Assembly: GCA_027056465.1 (NCBI GenBank)
Contig: JALUKS010000065.1
Span: 1 to 12,744 of the forward strand
Reading direction: 5' to 3'
From: Sulfurimonas sp.
GTDB lineage: Bacteria; Campylobacterota; Campylobacteria; Campylobacterales; Sulfurimonadaceae
Length of the DNA: 12,744 bases
The position numbers and the translations under genes were made by a program. Shown here one piece after another: positions 1 to 6,084 of this stretch (positions are counted from its first letter, which is position 1; each line of letters opens with the position of its first letter). Under the pieces are notes generated by a model. It saw only the letters and a list, made by a program, of their open reading frames with translations. It had not been told where the DNA came from and did no database searches.

Positions 1-1621
1 GAAGTGGAGAGTCTGCTAAAATAGTGTAACCTCCATATGCATGCGACTGCATTATTGTAAACTCTTCATTGGTAAGTTTTCCAGGTTTCAGTAAAATAGC
101 ATCAGGTATAGCTATCTTACCAATATCATGCATGGTAGAAGAGATAGCAAGTGCTTCACACTTCTGCTTATCCAAGCCATAAAGCTTTCCAAGAAGTGCA
201 GAGTAGTAAGAAACCCGTCGAATATGATTGCCTGTCTCCTTACTTCGTGACTCTACTGCCTCACTGATTCGGAAGATAAGCTCTTTTTGTGTTGATTGTA
301 TTTGTGCATTTAGTTTATATAAATCAGTCACATCATTACGAATGGCGATATACTCTACTAGTTCACCTTTATCATCATAGATAGGAGAGATAGTTGCCTG
401 TACCCAGTAGCTCTCTCCATCTTTTTTTCTATTTTCAAACTCAGCACTCCAGCTTTTACCACTTTTTATAGTTTCCCATAGATTTTGGAATGTTCCCTTC
501 TCTACATTGACATGCCTAACAATACTGTGTGGTTTTCCAAGTAGCTCTGAGAGTCTATATCCTGATATATCACAAAAAGCCTGATTAGCATAGGTGATTG
601 TCCCTGAAGCATCTGTTTTAGAGACGATGCTACTTGCATCAATCGCTTTTTTATACTCTTCTAAAAGTTTGTTTTTTTGTATCATTTTTGCTGTTGTTTT
701 ATAAAGAACATAAAGCATAAAAAGAGCAATCAATGTACTAATACTCCAAAAGAGTATATGTAAAATAAGTCTATTTCTAATTGTCTTGCAAAGAGCATTA
801 TTGTTTTGTGCAATTTGTTCAAAGTATTTGAATGTAAGCTGGTTAAGTATGTCAATATTTGATGTTGCAAGTCTATACCACTCTACTGAATTTAAATGAA
901 CATTCTCAATCCTATCATCAAGCAGAGTATTTATTACAGTATGTACTCGAGAGATATAGCCTTTAGCAACAATACTTTTATAGACATGAACATGCTCTAA
1001 ACGACTAAAGAGTTTAAGTGCATCGGTATCGTAGTCGATAAGAACATTCATACGCAAAATAAGGGCTAAATCTTTTTTATTAGCATATTTTCCTTCTAAA
1101 ACAGAACCTATTCTTGCCCGTAATTCACCATAATCTTCTTGTACAGAACTCAGTTTTTTATAGATAATAAGACTATTCTTAATCTCTGTATTCCCTGATT
1201 GATGAAGTAACATCTCATTTATATGGAGAAGTCGCATAATCATTTTTGTATAAAGTGTAAAAATGGTCTCTTTACTCAAATTTACTCCTCTTGCTGAGGA
1301 AAGCTTTTTCTTATAAGAATTTATGTTTATAGTTACATTTTTAGGTTCATTTTTTAATAATAAATTTACTGTAATAATTTGCTTATCTAAGAGGATTTTA
1401 ATTTTTTGTGTATTTTTAGTATGATAGATGAAATTTAGACCTCTCTCTTTTTGTAGTTCGCGGATGAGATTTTGAGCATAAAAAACATCATTAACCTTTT
1501 TCTTCATCTTCAGTAGATTTATTCTTTCTTTAATGATGGGGTGAAGGTCAGAGTATATAGCAACCGAAGAGACTGTCGAAATAAATATAAAAATGAGAAA
1601 AACTTTCCACTTAGCTAGCAC
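1..1621 (-). CDS. NIT-PAS-HD-GYP membrane sensor, probable cyclic-di-GMP phosphodiesterase (3' end outside window)
   Basis: I translated this by hand: 540 codons are open from a GTG at 1621 to the left edge. A stop codon lies four codons upstream of the GTG, so GTG is the only usable start there. Residues 4-20 form a membrane helix. Around residues 50-60 is RELQKERG, the hallmark of the NIT nitrate/nitrite-sensing domain, followed by a long helical periplasmic region. A second membrane helix lies near 284-310, a PAS domain at about 318-430 (TITYANQAFCDISGY, then WVQATISPIYDDKGE), and an HD-GYP-type domain from about 448 (ESRSKETGNHIRRV, then the metal-binding MHDIGK near 497). The GYP motif itself would lie outside the window, so the HD-GYP call rests on the strong match before it. 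Family knowledge suggests nitrate or nitrite binding outside controls c-di-GMP hydrolysis inside; ligand and activity are inferred. Confidence 0.85.
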   Translation of the reverse strand, partial: MLAKWKVFLIFIFISTVSSVAIYSDLHPIIKERINLLKMKKKVNDVFYAQNLIRELQKERGLNFIYHTKNTQKIKILLDKQIITVNLLLKNEPKNVTININSYKKKLSSARGVNLSKETIFTLYTKMIMRLLHINEMLLHQSGNTEIKNSLIIYKKLSSVQEDYGELRARIGSVLEGKYANKKDLALILRMNVLIDYDTDALKLFSRLEHVHVYKSIVAKGYISRVHTVINTLLDDRIENVHLNSVEWYRLATSNIDILNQLTFKYFEQIAQNNNALCKTIRNRLILHILFWSISTLIALFMLYVLYKTTAKMIQKNKLLEEYKKAIDASSIVSKTDASGTITYANQAFCDISGYRLSELLGKPHSIVRHVNVEKGTFQNLWETIKSGKSWSAEFENRKKDGESYWVQATISPIYDDKGELVEYIAIRNDVTDLYKLNAQIQSTQKELIFRISEAVESRSKETGNHIRRVSYYSALLGKLYGLDKQKCEALAISSTMHDIGKIAIPDAILLKPGKLTNEEFTIMQSHAYGGYTILADSPL

Positions 1622-1627
1622 TAAAAA

Positions 1628-1632
1628 TCCTT
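1628..1632 (-). promoter_or_regulatory. Shine-Dalgarno site fixing the GTG start of the sensor gene
   Basis: On the minus strand AAGGA lies 6 nt before the GTG at 1621. An in-frame TAA overlaps this site, so translation cannot begin further upstream. A CATAAT hexamer on the minus strand (1651-1656) about 30 nt before the GTG could be a -10 box, but I see no convincing -35 element. Confidence 0.5.
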
Positions 1633-1682
1633 ATGAAAATTATTTCCCATATTATGCGATTATTAAGATAAAAATTTCCTTG

Positions 1683-1696
1683 TTATAAATTTATAA
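1683..1696. repeat. 14-nt perfect AT-only palindrome
   Basis: The sequence TTATAAATTTATAA equals its own reverse complement. It lies about 62 nt upstream of the GTG of the minus-strand sensor gene, where an operator could sit. In DNA this AT-rich such a palindrome can arise by chance, and no regulator is implied. Confidence 0.25.
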
Positions 1697-1709
1697 TCAA
1701 AATCTCTAA

Positions 1710-2199
1710 AATAAGAATCTAAAATGTGTTATTTCAGCAAATTTATATACCCATTATCTTGAAAAATCTTTTTTCCCTTTTTTGAGTGAAGAAATTGGAG
1801 AAACTTTTGAGCATTTGGATTTTGGAAGTATAGAGAGAACCGATTTCGATAAAAATCCAGCATCTCCTCTCCAAATAATATTTTTTATCTTTGCATTTCT
1901 GAAAAATCGTGATGTTACTACAAATGCAGGGCAGTATCTTACCTTGATGAATCCTAAAAATAAGTCAGATAGAACAGGAAAAACTTACTGGTCAACTCAA
2001 AAAATTTGCATATCAGTTGTCATCCATAAGTGATAATAGCCTTATCTTCAGAATTTTTGGAGATGATTTTGCCATTCTCAACTCTGAGCATTTTGAAATA
2101 AGTGAGCATATAGATGTGTTAAATAGCATTTTTGAAGGAACTGGTGTATCCATTATTGAATGTTTATCTGCAAATGCAGATTTAGAGTCTAAAAGCTAA
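1710..2199 (+). pseudogene. Decayed gene remnant with a GGDEF-like C-terminal segment
   Basis: Two overlapping open stretches in different frames look protein-like. The first (about 1710-2033) has no ATG start and includes FPFLSEEIGETFEHLDFG and later QYLTLMNPKNKSDRTGK; I cannot assign it. The second is open only from 1951 to 2199 and reads LIFRIFGDDFAIL, resembling the 'hRhGGDEFall' core of GGDEF domains, with FGDDF at 2056-2070 in place of GGDEF. A single frameshift between about 1950 and 2030 would join them. The following ORF portion is far too short for a complete GGDEF domain. The simplest reading is a truncated, frameshifted relic of a signalling gene. The GGDEF link rests on one short motif, so confidence is modest. 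Confidence 0.4.
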
Positions 2200-2324
2200 G
2201 TTTTTGAGTGGTTTGTAACTGTAAAAGGTATCGTATTTACACTCTCTTGCATACCTAATGCTTCAGGGTGTTTTTTATAGTGTGAGCGAACTGCTGGAAC
2301 AAAGTTTAATTTTTGTGGGAACAT
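2196..2324 (-). CDS. Small 42-codon ORF of unknown function, possibly a gene remnant
   Basis: On the minus strand an ATG at 2324 opens 42 codons ending in TAG. The start of the peptide is MFPQKLNFVPAVRSHYKKHP, and the composition is balanced, unlike the Phe/Lys/Ile/Asn-heavy noise usual here. A stop codon lies directly before the ATG, so the frame cannot extend upstream. The ribosome site is weak (AAGATAG abutting the start). The 3' end overlaps the end of the plus-strand GGDEF-like relic by 4 nt. I do not recognise the sequence. It could be a real small protein, or the C-terminal stump of a larger gene lost in the same decay that hit its neighbour. Confidence 0.3.
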   Translation of the reverse strand: MFPQKLNFVPAVRSHYKKHPEALGMQESVNTIPFTVTNHSKT

Positions 2325-2373
2325 CTATCTTAATTAATAAAAAAATAGATTCTTCAGCGAAATTATGTCAAAA

Positions 2374-2395
2374 TATATAGAGCAATTAAAAGGTG
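2374..2395 (+). promoter_or_regulatory. Candidate -10 box and ribosome site of the MCE operon
   Basis: TATATA at 2374-2379 could serve as a -10 box, and AAAAGGTG at 2388-2395 is a good Shine-Dalgarno 7 nt before the ATG at 2403. No clear -35 hexamer is visible, which is common for Campylobacterota housekeeping promoters. The Shine-Dalgarno is convincing; the -10 is a guess in AT-rich DNA. Confidence 0.35.
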
Positions 2396-2402
2396 TAAAA
2401 TT

Positions 2403-3185
2403 ATGTATCTAGTAGAGAAGTTAGGAGAAAAAACTATTGAACTCTTTCATTCTATATTTGAGATAGTCCAGTTTTTACTTCTTATATTTCTGCACTTAGT
2501 AAATCCGAAAAGTTATAATCCTGCTATGCGGATGGTTTTAACAAAACAGATTTATTTCACTGCCATTGGTATTATTCCTATATTTATTTTAATGGCAATT
2601 ATATTTGGTTCTGTTGTTATTGGTGTTGTTATTTATCTTTCTACTGCATACTCACTTGAGTCTGAAATTGGCTCTATTATCATTACCTTTGTTGTAGATG
2701 AATTTGCTCCTTTTTTTACAGCACTCCTTATCTCTCTGCGTTCAGGTGCTGCTATAAATACTGAGATAGCAGTAATGAGTGTGAATAAAGAGCTCAATAC
2801 TTTAAAGGAGTATAAGATAGACATCATAGATTATCTCTTTTTACCTCGTATTATTAGTGGCATTATAAGCGTTACATCTTTGTCTTTTTTATTTGCACTT
2901 ATTATGCTTGGTAGTGGTTATCTATTTACATTTTTTTATATGGATATGGATTTTAATACATATAAATATCTTCTTTTAAATGCTATTGAGCTAAGAGATA
3001 TATTGACTTTGATATTTAAAAGTTTTGCCTTTGGTTTTGTGATAATGCTTATACCTATTTATAGTGGATTAAAAACACAGAATCATTATACAGCTATTCC
3101 TGTATCAGTTTTAAATGGTATGGTAAGGCTTTTTGTAGCCGTATTTTTTATTGAGGTGTTATCATTAATAATTCAATTTTTTTAA
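2403..3185 (+). CDS. MlaE/IamB-family permease of an MCE lipid ABC transporter
   Basis: This 260-residue protein matches the usual MlaE length. It has an amphipathic N-terminal stretch, then membrane segments at about 50-80, 91-110, 148-178, 203-222 and 240-259. Residues 100-149 carry the family core: an EFAPFFTALLISLRSGAA block followed by TEIAVMSVNKELNTLKEY and IDIIDYLFLPR, equivalent to the 'LTALLVAGRVGAAIAAELG...ALRVMGIDPIDYLVVPR' pattern that contacts the ATPase. In the family this inner-membrane permease works with an ATPase and an MCE ring to move phospholipids or other hydrophobic molecules between inner membrane and envelope. The order permease, ATPase slot, MCE, lipoprotein matches the Campylobacter iamB locus. 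The family call is firm; the cargo is unknown. Confidence 0.9.
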   Translation: MYLVEKLGEKTIELFHSIFEIVQFLLLIFLHLVNPKSYNPAMRMVLTKQIYFTAIGIIPIFILMAIIFGSVVIGVVIYLSTAYSLESEIGSIIITFVVDEFAPFFTALLISLRSGAAINTEIAVMSVNKELNTLKEYKIDIIDYLFLPRIISGIISVTSLSFLFALIMLGSGYLFTFFYMDMDFNTYKYLLLNAIELRDILTLIFKSFAFGFVIMLIPIYSGLKTQNHYTAIPVSVLNGMVRLFVAVFFIEVLSLIIQFF

Positions 3186-3643
3186 AACTCTTTACTACAG
3201 TTGATGAGGTAGAAGAATTTATACAAACTCATACTGATGCAACACTCATTTGTATAGAAACTCCATTAATATCCAACTTAGATATGTGTGAGAATATAGC
3301 CCTCATTAAAGCAGTACATGAAAATATGTCTATATCTGAAGCTAATACTCTAGCAGTTGAGATGTTAAGTATGATAGGATTACAAAAGATAGCTTACAAA
3401 AGGGTTGAAAACTGTTCAAAAGATGAGCTTTTGTTGGTGATGTTTATTCGAGCACTGATGACTAAAGAAAAAAGTGTTATACTGAAGCTACCAAGTGAGA
3501 TTATAGGTGGTTTATTCCATATCGAAAATATTTTAAAAGACATGAGAAAAGTAAATACGTCCAAAGAGATATTTGTATGTGATTTAGTGAGTAGTAAAGC
3601 TTATTATAAGGAGTGTGAATGTCATATAGAAGAATCAAACTAG
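3164..3643 (+). CDS. Degenerate MlaF/IamA-like ABC ATPase remnant (probable pseudoenzyme)
   Basis: This frame sits where the MCE-transporter ATPase gene belongs. It still aligns to the middle of MlaF-type ATPases: CENIALIKAVHENMSISEAN resembles the 'ENVALPLREHTKLSEKE' region, and VEMLSMIGLQKIAYKR resembles 'KLELVGLEGIEDKYP'. Every catalytic motif is gone. There is no Walker A, the LSGG(M/Q) signature is replaced by CSKDE, Walker B 'ILxDEPT' by VILKLPSEI, and the H-loop 'VTHDL' by FVCDL. Length is at most 160 residues against about 250. The first ATG is at 3284 without a ribosome site, yet similarity begins before it. An AUU at 3164, 5 nt after GAGGTG, or a -1 slip out of the permease could express the whole frame. 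It overlaps the permease by 22 nt and the MCE gene by 25 nt. The ATPase origin is my inference from partial alignment. Confidence 0.55.
   Translation: MNNSIFLKLFTTVDEVEEFIQTHTDATLICIETPLISNLDMCENIALIKAVHENMSISEANTLAVEMLSMIGLQKIAYKRVENCSKDELLLVMFIRALMTKEKSVILKLPSEIIGGLFHIENILKDMRKVNTSKEIFVCDLVSSKAYYKECECHIEESN
3177..3187 (+). other. T7A4 homopolymer run at the permease / ATPase-remnant junction (possible slippage site)
   Basis: Seven T followed by four A span the permease stop codon (TAA at 3183-3185). Moving to the -1 frame here, by ribosomal slippage, by transcriptional addition of one U or by a sequencing indel, would fuse the permease to the ATPase-like frame without a stop. The ATPase-like frame has no ATG, GTG or TTG before 3284, so slippage is a possible explanation. 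Nothing proves it is used. Confidence 0.3.
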
Positions 3644-4554
3644 CAGTTGGAATTTTTGTCATTGTTTTAAGTATGACTATGGTTGCATTTTCATATTTTT
3701 TTCTGAAAGAAAAAGGTATTTTTAGTAAAAAATTTACATATAGTTTCGATGTACAGAGTGCACGTTTCTTTAGTGTAGGCATGCCTCTACAACTCTCTGG
3801 GTTTGATATTGGTGTTATTGAAAAAATACAACTTGAAGATGATGCCCGTGTGAAAATACTTTTTAGTGTCAAAAAAGAGAACTTAAAGTGGATAAATCAG
3901 GAGACATACCTGATGATAAAAAAACCACTTATCGGTTCGCCTCATATTGAAGTGCATTCAAAACTTGGAAAAGACATACTAAAAGAGCATTCGAGTGTCA
4001 AAATGATAGAAAGCAATGATATCAATGATATGATAGCGAGATTAGAACCAGTCGTAGTAAAATTAACAAATATAATTAACAGTGTAGAAAAAATCACTAA
4101 ATATTTAGCAAGTAATGATTCTGAACTTGTGCATATCCTAAAAAACTTTGACACATTTACATCAAGACTACTAAAAAATAAATCTTTGTTGACAACTATT
4201 ACAGGTGATGATAAGAGTACAAAAAATATGGTCAATGCACTTAATGAAACAGCAGAAATAATGAAAGAGCTTAAAAAAGTTGTTTCAGATGTTAGTAAAA
4301 TTAGTGCTAGACTCAATAAAGATATCGTAGATCCCTCATCAAATAGTGCGAAAGAGTTAGAGCTAATACTTAAAGATGTCAAATTCAAACTAGACAAACT
4401 TGATGCAACTGTTGATAGTGTGGGCAGTTATGATAAAGATTTATTATCTATAAAAGAAGAGGTATTTACAGCTATTGCCAAATCAAATCAAATTATGGAC
4501 AAGGTAGATAGTTTGATACAAGATAAAGAGAATGACAAGGTCTTACTTCCATGA
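3619..4554 (+). CDS. MCE (MlaD-like) membrane-anchored substrate-binding protein
   Basis: This 311-residue protein has a single N-terminal membrane anchor (about residues 8-29), then an MCE domain at about 37-112. The domain shows the expected pattern GMPLQLSGFDIGVIEKIQLE followed by alternating strands and PLIGSPHIEV. Residues 120-311 are mostly predicted helix with heptad-like repeats (VVVKLTNIINSVEKI, AEIMKELKKVVSDVSKI), resembling the helical stalk of longer MCE proteins. In this family the domains assemble as periplasmic hexameric rings that carry lipids. A strong Shine-Dalgarno AAGGAG (3608-3613) lies 5 nt before the ATG, inside the 3' end of the ATPase-like gene, so translation may be coupled. 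The closest Campylobacter counterpart by position is Cj1648. Domain assignment is firm; the lipid carried is unknown. Confidence 0.85.
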   Translation: MSYRRIKLAVGIFVIVLSMTMVAFSYFFLKEKGIFSKKFTYSFDVQSARFFSVGMPLQLSGFDIGVIEKIQLEDDARVKILFSVKKENLKWINQETYLMIKKPLIGSPHIEVHSKLGKDILKEHSSVKMIESNDINDMIARLEPVVVKLTNIINSVEKITKYLASNDSELVHILKNFDTFTSRLLKNKSLLTTITGDDKSTKNMVNALNETAEIMKELKKVVSDVSKISARLNKDIVDPSSNSAKELELILKDVKFKLDKLDATVDSVGSYDKDLLSIKEEVFTAIAKSNQIMDKVDSLIQDKENDKVLLP

Positions 4555-5126
4555 TAAAATATATATTTATACTATTTATAATAATTTATTTTTCTGCTTG
4601 TTCATTTAAAACAGCACCAAATGAGTGGCAATATAAAAGTGCAAATGCCTTTGACTCTTATGTAAATGATTTTATGTCTGAGCAAGATATTTTGGCACAA
4701 AATGATTTAAAACAGGCTCTAAAACATGCAAAAAAAAGTGCTAATTTAAGCACTTTGGCACGGATCTATTTAGGAAAGTGTGCACTTAATATCTCTGTGG
4801 GTATAGAGGATAAATGCAAAGAATATCAAAGTATTTCTAATTTAGTTGATGATAAAGAGTTGTCGAACTACTATGGCATTATAACAAGAACATCAGCACT
4901 TAATCCAGATGCTATTTTAAATAGAGATAAAGCGACATCTGTACTCTTAAATGGAGCACTTAATAAAGAAGTCCTTAATCAGACTCAAAGAGCTAAACTT
5001 CTCAAAGTTGCTTCCTATCATGGATATAAACGAGCCGTTATTTTTTGGTTAAAAGAGAGTAAAGAGCATACTTATGATAAAAATAAAAAAGCTTTTTTTC
5101 AACAAAAAATAGAAGCTATAAAGTAA
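4551..5126 (+). CDS. Lipoprotein of the MCE transport operon
   Basis: The 191-residue product begins with a short charged start, a hydrophobic stretch and the lipobox FSAC, making Cys17 the probable lipidated residue. The mature part is helical and polar, with an alanine- and lysine-rich region at about 54-75 (LKQALKHAKKSANLSTLA) that is suggestive of a TPR- or Sel1-like helical repeat, though I cannot confirm a repeat fold. Its ATG overlaps the stop of the MCE gene in an ATGA arrangement, so it is almost certainly co-translated. By position it corresponds to the lipoprotein gene after the MCE gene in Campylobacter (Cj1649). Family analogy suggests an envelope accessory subunit of the transporter. 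The lipoprotein call is firm; the role is inferred from the neighbours. Confidence 0.7.
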   Translation: MIKYIFILFIIIYFSACSFKTAPNEWQYKSANAFDSYVNDFMSEQDILAQNDLKQALKHAKKSANLSTLARIYLGKCALNISVGIEDKCKEYQSISNLVDDKELSNYYGIITRTSALNPDAILNRDKATSVLLNGALNKEVLNQTQRAKLLKVASYHGYKRAVIFWLKESKEHTYDKNKKAFFQQKIEAIK

Positions 5127-5146
5127 TAAGGTAGCATATTTTTCTT

Positions 5147-6046
5147 ATGAAATTTTGTTTTATACTTATCTTATCCCTTCTGTTTGCTAGAACTCTAAGT
5201 GGAGAAAACTTAATTGAGCATGATTATGAGATAGATGCTTACTACACAAATGTTTCAACTTTTATTGATCTGGAACCCGATCGTAATATAACAAATGCAA
5301 TAGATATGAGTGAACGTGATATCTATACACAGCTCTTGAATAAAGCATTCTCCCCAAATATTTTTCTTTTTGAGGCCTCTTGTAACCCTATGGCAATTCT
5401 TGGACTCTATGTAAGAAAGCAATACAATAATCTATATGATGAGTCCAATGTACAGGATATGAATCTTGTAAAGGTGATAACAGCTGGATTTGAAGAGCCA
5501 TACTCCTTCTCCTTTTTTGTTGGAAGGATGATGATATTTAAGACTCATAAAAATGATAGAGTTGGGAAAAATAGAGCATATATGGGTGTGTTAGTTGATA
5601 TTGGCGATAAAACAATAAAAGACAATGTTGCTTACAACAATAAGTGGATGGATATTGAGTATAAGCTAAAGGGAACACGAGCAAAAACAGATGTTGATTT
5701 AGATTGGAGCTTTAGAGTTGGAGCGAAGATAAATGGAAATAAAAACTTTGTAAATAGTCTCTATATCGGTGCAAGAAGAAGTAGTATTGACTATAAAAAA
5801 AATATTTATTCTCTTCGATACAATAGTGCTTTCTCAACTATGATTGCTTTGAGTGCAGACACATTTAAACTTATAAATTATGAGATAATTTTAGAAAAGA
5901 AAATACCTATAAGCGGGAGTGAGAAAATGAGTTTTGGAATAGGTATAGGGTATCGCTATAATAGTGGTAATAAATATAGAGGTACTTTAAAAGAGGAAGG
6001 AATTGATAACCATCAACTTCTTATTCGTCCAAATTTAAAATGGTGA
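5147..6046 (+). CDS. Predicted outer-membrane beta-barrel protein of unknown function
   Basis: The 299-residue product has a signal peptide (hydrophobic residues 3-14, likely cleavage near LSG-EN). The mature part has many alternating polar/aromatic strands (for example FSFRVGAKING-type and LYIGARRS segments) and ends in a terminal tryptophan (RPNLKW), the C-terminal aromatic signature of outer-membrane barrels. Two cysteines fall in the signal region and around residue 80. The start is fixed by an in-frame stop shortly upstream. A purine-rich AAGGTAG lies about 12 nt upstream, farther than usual. It follows the lipoprotein gene by 20 nt on the same strand with no terminator visible, so it probably belongs to the same transcript. 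I do not recognise the family. A role at the outer-membrane end of the lipid pathway is speculation from context. Confidence 0.6.
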   Translation: MKFCFILILSLLFARTLSGENLIEHDYEIDAYYTNVSTFIDLEPDRNITNAIDMSERDIYTQLLNKAFSPNIFLFEASCNPMAILGLYVRKQYNNLYDESNVQDMNLVKVITAGFEEPYSFSFFVGRMMIFKTHKNDRVGKNRAYMGVLVDIGDKTIKDNVAYNNKWMDIEYKLKGTRAKTDVDLDWSFRVGAKINGNKNFVNSLYIGARRSSIDYKKNIYSLRYNSAFSTMIALSADTFKLINYEIILEKKIPISGSEKMSFGIGIGYRYNSGNKYRGTLKEEGIDNHQLLIRPNLKW

Positions 6047-6070
6047 GAATCAAGATATTAGCTAAATTTT

Positions 6071-6084
6071 GATAAACTCTATTT
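6071..6084 (+). promoter_or_regulatory. Candidate ligA -10 box very close to the start codon
   Basis: An AT-rich GATAAACT element begins 14 nt before the ligA ATG. If it is the -10 box, transcription would start within a few bases of the ATG, giving a leaderless or near-leaderless mRNA. This fits the absence of any Shine-Dalgarno in the preceding 20 nt. In AT-rich DNA a chance match is possible. Confidence 0.3.

Noticed and set aside
3501..3872. 123-codon minus-strand ORF across the ATPase-like/MCE junction
   Set aside because: It is antisense to two genes that show family similarity; its Ser/Leu/Ile-rich composition is typical of reverse-frame shadows.
3942..4397. 151-codon minus-strand ORF within the MCE gene
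   Set aside because: It is antisense to the helical region of the MCE protein; its Ser/Leu/Thr-rich composition mirrors the Lys/Asp/Glu-rich sense strand.
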